This document shows positions 21,401 through 33,031 of a stretch of DNA of 64,000 bases, in pieces; within the stretch, counting starts at the first letter, position 1, and every line of letters starts with the position of its first letter. The stretch comes from Telmatactis stephensoni. Taxonomy: Eukaryota > Cnidaria > Anthozoa > Actiniaria > Isophelliidae. The position numbers were made by a program, and so were the translations under genes. The notes below the pieces were generated by a model. It saw nothing but the letters and a program-made list of their open reading frames with translations, had not been told where the DNA came from and did not search any database. The stretch lies in the NCBI GenBank assembly GCA_029948255.1, contig JALIZF010001426.1, positions 239,863-303,862 of the forward strand, read 5' to 3'.

Positions 21401-22400
21401 CGAAGTATTAAATCGTCACAACAAAGATCAAAGATCACATCAATCGGTACGTTTTATCTATATATATAGAAACACATCATGCGATCAATACTTCTTCGGT
21501 TCAGATGATCGCACTTACTCGATCGGGATCGACTTGTCGTCATGAAGAAGACACTAGTGAAAAACGTCTGCGCATGCGCGTATATTATGGCGATTTCTTA
21601 AGAAATGTGTCTATCAAACAATTGCCAATAAACAGTCATTCGCTCGGCAGTGAACTCTATTCCATATTTGGGCAGGCATCGCCTTATTTGGAAGTCACGT
21701 TGATCCATTTTTGCTGATAAACACATCACATGGATTGTCCACCATCTTGAAAATTGCTTAGAAACCTCGCTTTTCAATAAACAGGAAACCCAATGGTAAA
21801 AACACAGGAAGCCCGCGAAAGGCAACAATTGTTTGATATGTGAGTTTTAGCTTGAAATGAAATGCTCGCGTTCCTGGTGTATACATAAGATTTCTCTTGT
21901 ATACCTTTTTGAGACAAAGATACTGCATTATTTGAAGACATTATGTGAATACTGGCCCTAAGTTTCAAGTACTTTCCTTAAGTTTTGACATTTTGTAAAA
22001 TGTATTGTTCAGCAGCAAGTGTGAAAGTCAAATTTGCATATTTTTATAATAGCAAGAAGAAAGGACTTGGAGCATGCGCAGACGTTTTTCCCTAGTGTCC
22101 ATGAAGAATAGTCATGGCATCTTGATCATCGATCAGTATTTCTTCGGTTGACCGGACGTACGTAGTAAGTTGCTTGTACTTGTAACGAAGAATAGTGAGA
22201 TCACATCACGTGTGATCTTTCACAAAAATTTGGCAGGACTATATAAGCTACTTTGTACAATTAATGCTAAATCCATTTAGTTACGAGGATCGAATAAATT
22301 AAATATGTATATCATCAAATACCTTTTCGGACAATGGTAGGGATTTGTGCATTGCTTATTCCATGAAACGGGCACAAAGTCAACTTGATACAAATTCTGA

Positions 22401-23516
22401 TCAGTCTCGGTCGGCATTCATCTGATATTCGCTAAGTTGAATCCATTCTAGCACGGGCTCAAGTGAATGCTCTTTGCTGGACCTTTGGCATGTTCTTCTA
22501 AAGCAATTCCATGGTACGATATTGTAGTGACAGGTGGGTTTGAACCTCTTCAGCATTTTTGCTGCTTCACAACGGAACGTTTGATTCAGCACTGCATAAA
22601 TGAATGGATTAACGACGTGAGGAATCAGATACAGGCCCGCGCACAGCGAAAAAATCCAAGGCGACTGCTCAGTGATCTTCAGCCATTTTTCAAAGTAAAA
22701 GACCCGAAATAGGTGCATGAGATGAAGGGGCAAGTTGCAAATTCCAAACACGAACACAACTACTATCAGAGCGAACATCACTTTCTGGGCTTGTTTGGCA
22801 AGTCGGTTGTTGGGCACATGTCGTTTGATGGCATCGCGAAGCATGCCGGCGATTTTGACGTACAGACGAGAAATCAGCGCCAGTGGCAGCAAATAGAACA
22901 GGATGAAATCAACTGGATGAAGAACTTTCTCGTACAGAGGATCAGGCCAAATCAGCTCGCAGGTGTACTCCTGGTGGATTTCTTCATCTAAGCTTACGAG
23001 TTGAAGATTCATCATTTGCGGGATGGATAGTACGAGTGCCAACAGCCAAACACCAAGTAATCCAACTCGGATTACTGCCTTAGAAACAAGCAAGTCAAAG
23101 GTTACCTGGTAACGCTCTATGGCAACGCCAACCATTGTCCCTAACGATGCGTATACACAGAGATGGGTGACACTGAAGACAATCTTACACATCGCCTCCC
23201 CAAAGGGCCAGACGAGGCCCAAGGCTTCGTAGGCTACGTAAAAAGGTACGTAGACGAGTAAAATGCCTAAGTCTGCGGCCGTGAGGCTTAGAATTAAGGC
23301 ACTGGATGACAAGTTGAAGAGAGAGTTCCCTGGACGTCTTGCAAACAGGACTAAAACGAGGATGTTTCCTGGGACACCCACGATGAAAAGAAGGCAATGT
23401 AAAATGATTTGAGATGTTAATACGAAGTTGTTGCCTTCGGTGAGGTTTTGGTCAAGTGAACTATCATTAAAGTGATTCCATTCATCAAAGACGTGGCTGT
23501 CCTCTGACGATGTCAT
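22401..23516 (-). CDS. Single-exon rhodopsin-class (class A) GPCR, 371 aa, intact copy
   Basis: A seven-transmembrane receptor of the plasma membrane, ligand unknown. The extracellular N-terminus has two N-glycosylation sites (N17, N24). GN in TM1 (N51) and LTAAD in TM2 (D82) are the family anchors. C110 at the top of TM3 pairs with C186 in extracellular loop 2. The TM3 motif is E134-R135-Y136. TM4 has W157. TM6 carries FGICNLPLH, so the CWxP tryptophan is replaced by Asn. TM7 ends in NPFIY and the tail is Cys-rich. Overall it resembles peptide-type receptors (galanin/allatostatin-like). The first ATG of the frame at 23516 gives a normal N-terminus. An inverted, damaged copy lies at 28706-29823. 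The class is certain; the subfamily is not. Confidence 0.9.
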   Translation of the reverse strand: MTSSEDSHVFDEWNHFNDSSLDQNLTEGNNFVLTSQIILHCLLFIVGVPGNILVLVLFARRPGNSLFNLSSSALILSLTAADLGILLVYVPFYVAYEALGLVWPFGEAMCKIVFSVTHLCVYASLGTMVGVAIERYQVTFDLLVSKAVIRVGLLGVWLLALVLSIPQMMNLQLVSLDEEIHQEYTCELIWPDPLYEKVLHPVDFILFYLLPLALISRLYVKIAGMLRDAIKRHVPNNRLAKQAQKVMFALIVVVFVFGICNLPLHLMHLFRVFYFEKWLKITEQSPWIFSLCAGLYLIPHVVNPFIYAVLNQTFRCEAAKMLKRFKPTCHYNIVPWNCFRRTCQRSSKEHSLEPVLEWIQLSEYQMNADRD

Positions 23517-24485
23517 CGTTAATGCTGAATCGAGCGGCTCCTATACACTTTTTTCTCGGCGTGTGAAAGTTATTTTGGTGTCTTGAGCTTTCTCCAGAAC
23601 TCCATTAACACATTAATTAAGCGTTAAAATCGTTCATATGAAGGCATCATTGTGTCTCGATAATCTCCATTGTCGTTCGGAATGACAGCGATATCGATTG
23701 CCTGTTCATTCAGCGGTTGTTTATAAAAGAGCCATTTGGGCAAACTGGCCGTCTAGTAAAAAAAAACTTTTGTAAATCCACTATATCTTCCTCACTAGGA
23801 AATGTTGGATTATACCAACTTATTTAATTAGGAAACACGGTCGACAGACACCTACGTAGATTGATTGTGCATTTAAACGAAATATATATTGTCTATTCGC
23901 TCTACTTATGTTGAGACTATACTTTACTGCAATATTCAAAAGTAAAACTCAGCGTGATTGGTATTATTATCGGCATGCCTTGTTGATGCTCTTGTTCTAT
24001 GATAGGCGGTACGTATATTATTATTAGCCGCAAATGCTATTCACATACATGTTAGCACGTAGCTTTGAAGTATGTTTTGTTCGCTTACATGTTATAGCTT
24101 TGTTGTTTTATAGCATGGTTTCGAGTACAAGATGTACAAGGTTTAGCTTTTTCATAGTTTTGGATTTGAAAAATTCGAATTAACAACAAACCCAAGGTAT
24201 CAAGCGAATTTGAAAAGCGTTTTCCAAAACGACTGGCCCACGTCTTCACTCCAGTGTGTGGGCCGAAAGCATAAAAAGCAAGCAATTAAAGGTTTACTTC
24301 TATTGAAAACACCATATTGTCAACTTTATGCGGCAAGCTACTTAAACTCATCTTCTACATCTTTCTAAAGCATTGAACATTAGTGATTGGCTGCGAAGCA
24401 CAGGTGTGAAGCGGACGCCTCAAAGCAACGTCAAGAGCGAGCTAGGTCCGATTAATAGCCGACTTCCAAGATACACTTCGTTTGC

Positions 24486-24640
24486 CATATATATATAAAC
24501 TGGGAATCAACACGAGGCCATGTGCATAAAGTTCAATCATTCGTAACAAGACAAAAAGTTAACCACTTAACCTCGTTCTAAATTGTTTGTGTGGCAGGTG
24601 AAGCACATCTCGGAACTGGACTATTAAGTAACCTCAATGT
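24486..24640 (+). promoter_or_regulatory. Orphan TATA box and 5' leader like that of the 57.8-kb receptor
   Basis: ATATATATATAAAC at 24487-24500 is followed by AAAGTTCAATCATTCGTAAC and, at 24596, by CAGGTGAAGCACATCTCGGA. The latter two recur in order at 57697-57797 just before the receptor pseudogene. No receptor ORF follows here. The segment is absent from the right arm of the inverted duplication. Confidence 0.5.
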
Positions 24641-25188
24641 GTTGCTTAAAAGCTCATATAACAAAAACTAGAAAGGGTTTTTGTTACTAAATTTGTAAGG
24701 TTTGCTTGACGGCTCTCACGGAACCCAAGCTTTTAAGGAAAAGCTAATTATCAGAACCCAAACCTCTAATTGTACGTTCTCATTTTCGCTTTATTTTCTT
24801 GTCCTTTATAATTCAGTTCGTTCTCTGAATTTCTTCAATCAATAGTCAGACCCCACGAAAATTTTGCCCTTTGGAGTTGTCATTTTCGTGCATGTTCATT
24901 GTGAACTTAAAAATCAACCGCATCGATCCGCATTAAGGAGTGCTACTGAACGACAAAGGAGCGACAAATGTTATTGTCAGTTGAAATATACAATAGCTGC
25001 ACATCGCTGTCACGGAAAGCGGCTTGTTGCTTGGAAAATCAAGGGATATTAGAGAGAGCTTAGCTTAAAGTGCCCATAACCCCTTACTGGAAATCTTTTC
25101 TCCATGCATTAAGTTGAATAGCTTAATATGTCAGGTCTCCATTTAAACCAGCCTAAGGCCCAACTGGACAACCCTGTATAAATATTGT

Positions 25189-25580
<392 letters not shown>

Positions 25581-25581
25581 A

Positions 25582-26267
25582 CTCAAGCATGTTAAGGCCT
25601 GGGTCATTGGGCCGAACTAAAAAAAACTAAAATTGCAATATTTCTACCAATATTAATTGTATTTAGATATAATTTTGGTCCATAGTCATAATTAGGATCC
25701 TTAACATTTTTATTTGTGTATGGTCGGAATTCGGTGGTCACGTGACCTATAGGATGAAAAAATATTAATTTAAAAATGGGCCGGTGAAAATGCATTTAAT
25801 GAAGACTGTTTTTTATGTGTTACTGTTAAGGACATCTAGATAAGTTAGAAACTGCCTGGAATGGATGACTTCATTTAAACGGTGAGGAGTAACATGCAAA
25901 TTTGTAAATACCTGGTTTGGTCACGTGACCTCTTTTACCAAATATCTCCTTAACAATCAGTGATGGACCACCATTCCAGGCAGATTTTGAAAGACAACCC
26001 AAAAAGTCATAAATTGACATCTCGTTTATTATTTCACTTTACGTCTCTATACGGCCCGTTTTCCATTGAATTTTTGTCATTTTCTATATGACGTAGATGG
26101 TCACGTGACCAAGCGTTCCCCATTTTGTCAATGAGAATTTTTAAAAATCGACCAATTCTAACACGTCTCCAAGTTAGAAAGCGAAATGTTCAATATTTCT
26201 CTTGAAATGTAAAACAATACCACTTTATGCTAAATATAGGCCTGACCCAGGCCTTAACATGCTTGAG
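25582..26267. mobile_element. 686-bp palindromic element inserted in the tetranucleotide array
   Basis: The ends CTCAAGCATGTTAAGGCCTG and its inverse are exact over about 25 bp. GGTCACGTGACC occurs three times, at 25736, 25919 and 26099. The middle copy lies exactly at the element's centre and the others 183 and 180 bp away. Inner arms also pair (CTGCCTGGAATGG with CCATTCCAGGCAG). Non-coding. The tetranucleotide array continues on both sides. Confidence 0.75.
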
Positions 26268-26375
26268 AAATGCATGAATGAATAGATAAATAAATAAATA
26301 GATAAACAAATACATAAATAGATAAAAAAATAAAAAAATAAGCAAATAAGTAGATAAATAAATAGATAAATTCTT
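26268..26375. repeat. Continuation of the tetranucleotide array
   Basis: ATAAATA/GATA-type units resume on the far side of the inserted element. Confidence 0.7.
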
Positions 26376-26696
26376 GAATGAGGATGTCTACTGTTTGGGT
26401 TGTAAGCATTTGAAATCGGAAAATGCAAGTGAGGTGACATCATTTTGTTTCAAATTTTGCAACATGTGCGTTTGAGACCCCTTTGAGTGAAGAGGCAAAA
26501 TTGTTCATCATACTATGTATGTATTCTGGTGCTGAAAATGAATAAGTTCTCTCTAATATCCCTTGATTTTCCAAGGAACAAGCCGCTTTCCGTGACAGCG
26601 ATGTGCAGCCATTGTATATTTCAACTGACAATAACATTTGTCGCTCCTTTGTCGTTCAGTAGCACTCCTTAATGCGGATCGATGCGGTCGATTTTT

Positions 26697-27959
26697 AAGT
26701 TCACAATGAACGTGCACGAAAGTGACAACTCCAAAGGGCAAATTTTTCGTGGGATCTGACTATTGATTGAAGAAATTCAGTGAACTGAATTATAAGGACA
26801 AGAAAATAAAGCGAAAATGAGAACGTACAATTAGAGGTTTTGGTTATGATAAAATAGGCAAACGTAGTGTAGATGGCAAACGAAGTGTATCTTGGAAGTC
26901 GGCTATTAATCGGACCTAGCTCGCTCTTGACGTTGCTTTGACGTCCGCTTTACGCCTGTGCTGGGCAGCCAATCACTAATGTTCAAGAAGAAGTAGAAGA
27001 TGAGTTTAAGTAGCTTGCCGCATAAAGTTGACAATATGGTGTTTTCAATAGAAGTAAACCTTTAATTGCTTGCTTTTTATGCTTTCTACCCACACTCTGG
27101 AGTGAAGACGTGGGTCAGTCGGTTTGGAAAACGTTTGTCAAATTCTCGGGGGTGGAAGCGGAATCATTTAAGTTCAATGATTCATGATTCCCTTCAAATT
27201 TCAGCCCATGATTCATGATTCCTTATCAAATTTTTGTCGTGATTCGTGATTCTCAAATGATTCATTTTACAAAATACACTGATTCATGATTCCTTAACTT
27301 AAAATGCAATGATTCATGATTCCTACTTAAGTTCACAATGAACGTGCACGAAAGTGACAACTCCAAAGGGCAAATTTTTCGTGGGATCTGACTATTGATT
27401 AAAGAAATTCAGTGAACTGAATTATAAGGACAAGAAAATAAAGCGAAAATGAGAACGTACAATTAGAGGTTTTGGTTATGATAAAATAGGCAAACGTAGT
27501 GTAGATGGCAAACGAAGTGTATCTTGGAAGTCGGCTATTAATCGGACCTAGCTCGCTCTTGAAGTTGCTTTGACGTCCGCTTTACGCCTGTGCTGGGCAG
27601 CCAATCACTAATGTTCAAGAAGAAGTAGAAGATGAGTTTAAGTAGCTTGCCGCATAAAGTTGACAATATGGTGTTTTCAATAGAAGTAAACCTTTAATTG
27701 CTTGCTTTTTATGCTTTCTACCCACACTCTGGAGTGAAGACGTGGGTCAGTCGTTTTGGAAAACGTTTGTCAAATTCTCGGGGGTGGAAGCGGAATCATT
27801 TAAGTTCAATGATTCATGATTCCCTTCAAATTTCAGCCCATGATTCATGATTCCTTATCAAATTTTTGTCGTGATTCATGATTCTCAAATGATTCATTTT
27901 ACAAAATCACACTGATTCATGATTCCTTAACTTAAAACGCAATGATTCATGATTCCTAC
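26697..27959 (+). repeat. Tandem duplication, 632-bp unit
   Basis: 26697-27328 is repeated almost exactly at 27329-27959; both begin AAGTTCACAATGAACGTGCA. The junction cuts through a small TIR element, which is truncated in the first unit and complete in the second. The duplication therefore followed the insertion. Confidence 0.9.
27146..27327. mobile_element. Truncated copy of the GATTCATGATTCC element
   Basis: Same left end and internal words as 27777-28008, cut off at the duplication junction. Confidence 0.75.
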
Positions 27960-28008
27960 AAATTTCAAAGCCGTGATTCATGATTCCTGATTCCGCTTCC
28001 ACCCCCGA
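27777..28008. mobile_element. 232-bp TIR element built of GATTCATGATTCC words
   Basis: TCGGGGGTGGAAGCGGAATC is mirrored exactly at the right end. The interior consists of about eight GATTCATGATTC-type words. The other arm (near 24200) has the uninterrupted sequence, and AAATTC flanks both sides, so this is an insertion with a short target duplication. Confidence 0.75.
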
Positions 28009-28705
28009 AAATTCGGTTGATACCTAGGGTTTGTTGTTAATTCGAATCAGTTTTCAAATCCAAAACTATCAAAAACTATACCTTGTACATCTTGTACTCG
28101 AGACCATGCTATAAAACAACAAAGCTAGACCATGTAAGCGAACAAAACATACTTCAAAGCTACGTGCTAACATGTATGTGAATAGGATTTGCGGCTAACA
28201 AGAATATACGTACCGCCTATCATAGAACAAGAGCTTCAACAAGGCATGCCGATAATAAAACCAATCACGCTGAGTTTTACTTTTGAATATTGCAGTAAAG
28301 TATAGTCTCAACATAAGTAGAGCGAATAGACAATATATATTTCGTTTAAATGCACAATCAATCTACGTAGGTGTCTGTCGACCGTGTTTCCTAATTAAAT
28401 AAGTTGGTAATCCAACATTTCCTGGTGAGGAAGATATACTTAGTGGATTTACAAAAGTTTTCTTACTAGACGGCCAGTTTGCCCAAATGGCTCTTTTACA
28501 AACAACCGCTGAATGAACAGGCAATCGATATCGCTGTCATTCCGAACGACAATGGAGATTATCGAGACACAATGATGCCTTCATATGAACGATTTTAACG
28601 CTTAATTAATGTGTTAATGGAGTTCTGGAGAAAGCTCAAGACACCAAAATAACTTTCACACGCCGAGAAAAAAGTGTATAGGAGCCGCTCGATTCAGCAT
28701 TAACG

Positions 28706-29823
28706 ATGACATCGTCAGAGGACAGCCACGTCTTTGATGAATGGAATCACTTTAATGATAGTTCACTTGACCAAAACCTCACCGAAGGCAATAACTTCGT
28801 ATTGACATCTCAAATCATTTTACATTGCCTTCTTTTCATCGTGGGTGTCCCAGGAAACATCCTCGTTTTAGTCCTGTTTGCAAGACGTCCAGGGAACTCT
28901 CTCTTCAACTTGTCATCCAGTGCCTTAATTCTAAGCCTCACGGCCGCAGACTTAGGCATTTTACTCATATCTACGTACCTTTTTACGTAGCCTACGAAGC
29001 CTTGGGCCTCGTCTGGCCCTTTGGGGAGGCGATGTGTAAGATTGTCTTCAGTGTCACCCATCTCTGTGTATACGCATCGTTAGGGACAATGGTTGGCGTT
29101 GCCATAGAGCGTTACCAGGTAACCTTTGACTTGCTTGTTTCTAAGGCAGTAATCCGGGTTGGATTACTTGGTGTTTGGCTGTTGGCACTCGTACTATCCA
29201 TCCCGCAAATGATGAATCTTCAACTCGTAAGCTTAGATGAAGAAATCCACCAGGAGTACACCCACGAGCTGATTTGGCCTGATCCTCTGTACGAGAAAGT
29301 TCTTCATCCAGTTGATTTCATCCTGTTCTATTTGCTCCCACTGGCACTGATTTCTCGTCTGTACGTCAAAATCGCCGGCATGCTTCGCGATGCCATCAAA
29401 CGACATGTGCCCAACAACCGACTTGCCAAACAAGCCCAGAAAGTGATGTTCGCTCTGATAGTAGTTGTGTTCGTGTTTGGAATTTGCAACTTGCCCCTTC
29501 ATCTTATGCACCTATTTCGGGTCTTTTACTTTGAAAAATGGCTGAAGATCACCTTGCAGTCGCCTTGGATTTTTTCGCTGTGCGCGGGCCTGTATCTGAT
29601 TCCTCACGTCGTTAATCCATTCATTTATGCAGTGCTGAATCCAAAGTTCCGTTGTGAAGCAGTGAAAATGCTGAAGAGGTTCAAACCCACCTGTCACTAC
29701 AATATCGTACCATGGAATTGCTTTAGAAGAACATGCCAAAGGTCCAGCAAAGAGCATTCACTTGAGCCCGTGCTCGTATGGATTCAACTTAGCAGATATC
29801 AGATGAATGTCGACGGAGACTGA
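28706..29823 (+). pseudogene. Frameshifted inverted copy of the class A receptor
   Basis: The nucleotide sequence is nearly identical to the receptor at 22401-23516. At about 28968-28970, inside TM2, the intact copy's G is replaced by ATA, a net gain of 2 bases. The first frame therefore stops at 28988-28990, and TM3 onward is in another frame open to 29823. The loop-2 cysteine (C186 of the intact copy) is His here, which would remove the conserved TM3-loop disulfide. Other changes are scattered in the C-terminal part (for example NQTF to NPKF). An AATAAA lies at about 29890. Both lesions argue for a pseudogene, although the frameshift alone could be an assembly error. Confidence 0.8.
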
Positions 29824-30325
29824 TCAGAATTTGTATCAAGTTGACTTTGTGCCCGTTTCTGGCTAAAGATGAAACGTGACTAAACTGATGAAATAAACAA
29901 TGCACAAATCCCTACCATTGCCCGAAAAGCGGTACCTGATGATATACAGTTTGATTTATTCCTCGTAACTAAATGGATTCAGCATTAATTGCACAAAGTA
30001 GCTTATAGTCCTGCCAAGTTTTTGTCAAAGATCACACGTGATGTGATCTCACTATTCTTCGTTACAAGTACAAGCAACTTACTACATACGCCCGGTCATC
30101 AACCGAAGAAATATCGATTGCGATGAGATGCCATGACAAGTCGATGTCGAGAAAGTCAGTTGCGCTAATGAATGGACGTACATTCGTCTGATTGTGTATC
30201 TTGAAACCAAAATGGACTTACTCACTAACTAATTTTTTGTCCTCGATATCCTATTTAATTTCTTCGCGTGGATCATGACTTCTCGAATTTATATGAATAA
30301 AAAAGCTTGAATTTTGACTCTGATT

Positions 30326-31544
30326 AGAGGGTCTCAATGGGGTTAAGCGTGAGTCGTGAAACGCTTAAAAAATTAACCGTGAGTCGTGAAAATTCGAAAA
30401 AAGTAATCGTGAGCCGTGAATAATTTTTGTAGCGTGAGCCGTGATTTTCGTTTTTTATAGTAAATTTAAGTGATCTAAAGTCTAGGTGAACTTTCCTGTG
30501 GCGCTGGGGCATGAGACCAATGACATTTGAGCGTTGCCTAGGCCTGGTCTTCCTGGGCGAGTTGACTGGGCGTCAGCCAGGCGCTCATTATGTCACTCTT
30601 GGTGGTCTTTGTCCAGGCGTCTCAGTTTTTACTCTCCTCAGTGTGTCTCAATGATTGACTAACTTGTGTAATTCGTGTGATAGTTTTTGCTTCGACTTGT
30701 ACTTGTACTCGAATACTTAGAAGACTTTTGTGTTTATAAGGACTATAAGACTATGTCCGTCATAAGAGGCATGGTAAGATTCTATCGGATGGGTGAAGAG
30801 AAGCCCTGTGAGCGGTATAAGGTCCGTTTAAAGATTAATGACCAACCTTTGATCAACGATCTCAAGAGGCAAATAATTGATGACCTGGGCCTCAAGGAAC
30901 AGGCCAAAACGTTCGGCTTGGGTTTATTTGAACTCAAGCTATATCGTCTGGCAAAGATGGGCGGAAGGATTGAAAATTTTCGGATTGCTACCCAACAACA
31001 GCTTGACTTGGAGTTTCCATTACTAGTAGGATCAAGAGACCATAATACTAAGAGAGCGAAGCTCAGTATTGATGTCTGTGCCATGTTCGTGGCGGCTAAG
31101 GCTATTTTTAGTAACTTCGCCATCGCGCGCGCAAGGCACTTAAACAATAGAATTCAAATACGGTCCCTTCCGCGCGCACGCCAAAAAGCAAATTCTATTG
31201 GTTGAGGGCCTTGCGCGCGCAACTGGCGAAGTTACTAAAAATAGCCTTAGCCGCCACGAACATGGCACAGACATCAATACTGAGCTTCGCTCTCTTAGTA
31301 TTATGGTCTCTTGGTAGGATCCGATGGCGAATCAGAGCTAAACGTATTAACATTTTTGCCAAAGAGACAAGCAGCCAAAAAGAAACAGCAATTCAATTCA
31401 AAACGAATTTTTTCAGTCATGCTATATCAGAAATTCTTCAAAACGCTTAAGTTAACCGTGATTCGGAAAAATTAACCGTGAGTCGTGAAAAAGCGATGTT
31501 TTTAAGCGTGAGTCGTGACTGATACCCCCCCATTGAGACCCTCT
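30326..31544. mobile_element. TIR element with subterminal repeats and a captured-looking ORF
   Basis: AGAGGGTCTCAATGGGG at the left is exactly mirrored at the right, with GATT flanking both sides. Just inside each end are repeats of a TTAACCGTGAGTCGTGAAAA-like word. A 172-codon ORF fills the left interior. An inverted pair of about 110 bp (31031-31141 and 31207-31316) fills the right. I cannot assign a superfamily. Confidence 0.7.
30687..31205 (+). CDS. Unidentified 172-aa ORF inside a TIR element
   Basis: I do not recognise this protein. The more protein-like part begins at an internal Met (30753). The segment YKVRLKINDQPLINDLKRQI followed by LFELKLYRLAKMGGRIENF and EFPLLVGS has the alternating strand-helix-strand pattern of a ubiquitin-like fold; that is an inference. 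The last 50 or so residues are read from one arm of the element's internal inverted repeat and are basic and low in complexity, so the true C-terminus may differ. A fragment of the same DNA (ATCAAGAGACCATAATACTA) recurs at 58757-58830. Confidence 0.35.
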   Translation: MLRLVLVLEYLEDFCVYKDYKTMSVIRGMVRFYRMGEEKPCERYKVRLKINDQPLINDLKRQIIDDLGLKEQAKTFGLGLFELKLYRLAKMGGRIENFRIATQQQLDLEFPLLVGSRDHNTKRAKLSIDVCAMFVAAKAIFSNFAIARARHLNNRIQIRSLPRARQKANSIG

Positions 31545-32825
31545 GATTACTGTATGTTTTCAGTGTTTAATTTTAAGCTTGACGAGCAGCTGATTTTTTT
31601 TTCCAGGGTTTGATATTTGTACGTTTTGAAATGATTGCGGAAGCTGAACCATATTTATATTCGGTTATTTAAAATAGGATACTTTGAAAGATTAAAACTT
31701 TATATGTTCTTGAATTTGTATACTACCCGTGCAATGAAGCACGTTCGTATTATTTTTAATAAACACCGGAACCCCGCACCAACTTTTCAATGTCCAAAAT
31801 AGCTTCTGATTTTGAATGTTGCTCTTTTGCTTTTTATTTTGTTATTTAATGAAGCTGTCAAATATACCACTCTAACTGCATAGCATAACCAGTATGATTT
31901 CATGATACACTGCATCCAAGTACTAGCTTAATCCCACCTGGCACGAGTAAACCCTTTGTAGAAGGGTCTAGTTTTAAGACGTCGTAACATTTTCACTGTT
32001 TTAATACATTCAAAATTTTGATAAACAACTTAGAAGTTTGTATAATGTTTCAAACTAATCCCTTCACATTTCGAATTTTGCCTAATACAGCAGATTCATT
32101 TTATTTTCTTGTTAAACATTAAGAAACCGCAATATATGACAATGGGCAAGTTAAACAACGCGGTAGCAACAAATAGCAATGTAATTTCATAAAAATAATG
32201 ATTTAATATTGGTTAGTAATATTTAATTGGTTAATAATATACATGAAAAAATTTCTCGACGCTGATTGGATGAGAGCAGTGCAGTTCAAATGTAATACCA
32301 GTGCAAAAATCTGTAACACCAGTGCAAATTACATTTGAATTTACAGGTCCTGTGCTTCAAATCTTTTTTTTCTTCTCCTTATTCTGCTATTGTAAATATT
32401 AACAAGCATTACATATACGGTGTTTTTCGCTCATTAAAGAACATGTACGTTTGAAAAAGTGGCAAAAACTTTGATAATCTGGTTCATAGTTGGATAAATT
32501 TTTTGATGACTTGTGCGCGCTACTTACGCCATATCATCACATGTCAACCGGAGCGCGCGCTCAAAGTTTTCTTCTCGAGATTTTATTCGTTTTTCTTAAA
32601 AAATCACCGCTAATTTTCTCGAATTTTTTCATGTATATTATTAAAAGATAATCATACGGTTTTTCGTTCAATTTGAAATTAATTCGCACTTGTGTATTTT
32701 TCAAAGAGCTGAAATTAGAGCGAGAGAGAGAAATTATGCTTTGAGCTAATGTTGCTTCGTGATTCATAAATAAAATGATACTGAGTTGTTTTTTTAATCG
32801 TTCGATCGATTTTACAGTGATCATA

Positions 32826-33031
32826 AGAGCACTCGAACCCTGAACACTTCAAGTTTTTTTCAGGTTATTATTTTTTAACCTTTCTACTACTTCAAACACT
32901 CTAAAATGAATCACTGCGTTCAAATACACCAAGTGATCAAAATGAGTGGTATTTGCAAACCAATGGCTCAAGGGATGCATTTTAAAAAAGTGTAAAAAAA
33001 AACCTTGAAGTGTTCACAGTTTGAGTGTCCT
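32826..33031. mobile_element. MITE with about 35-bp TIRs
   Basis: GAGCACTCGAACCCTGAACA and CTTCAAGTTTTTTT at the left pair with AAAAAAACCTTGAAGTGTTC and ACAGTTTGAGTGTC at the right. Non-coding, 206 bp. Confidence 0.65.

Larger units (their letters stand above)
22111..25057 (+). repeat. Left arm of a large inverted duplication
   Basis: Nearly the whole arm matches 26548-30137 in inverse orientation and includes the receptor gene, its upstream region and about 1.5 kb beyond. Differences are a segment present only here (about 24497-24745) and insertions in the other arm. Confidence 0.9.
26548..30137 (-). repeat. Right arm of the large inverted duplication
   Basis: Inverse copy of 22111-25057. 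It is longer because of a 632-bp internal tandem duplication and an inserted element, and it lacks the 24497-24745 segment. Confidence 0.9.

Noticed and set aside
28825..29823. 332-codon frame starting MPSFHRGCP
   Set aside because: Its first 50 codons are an alternative frame of the receptor's 5' half. The real reading frame starts at 28706 and is frameshifted, so this is not a separate gene.
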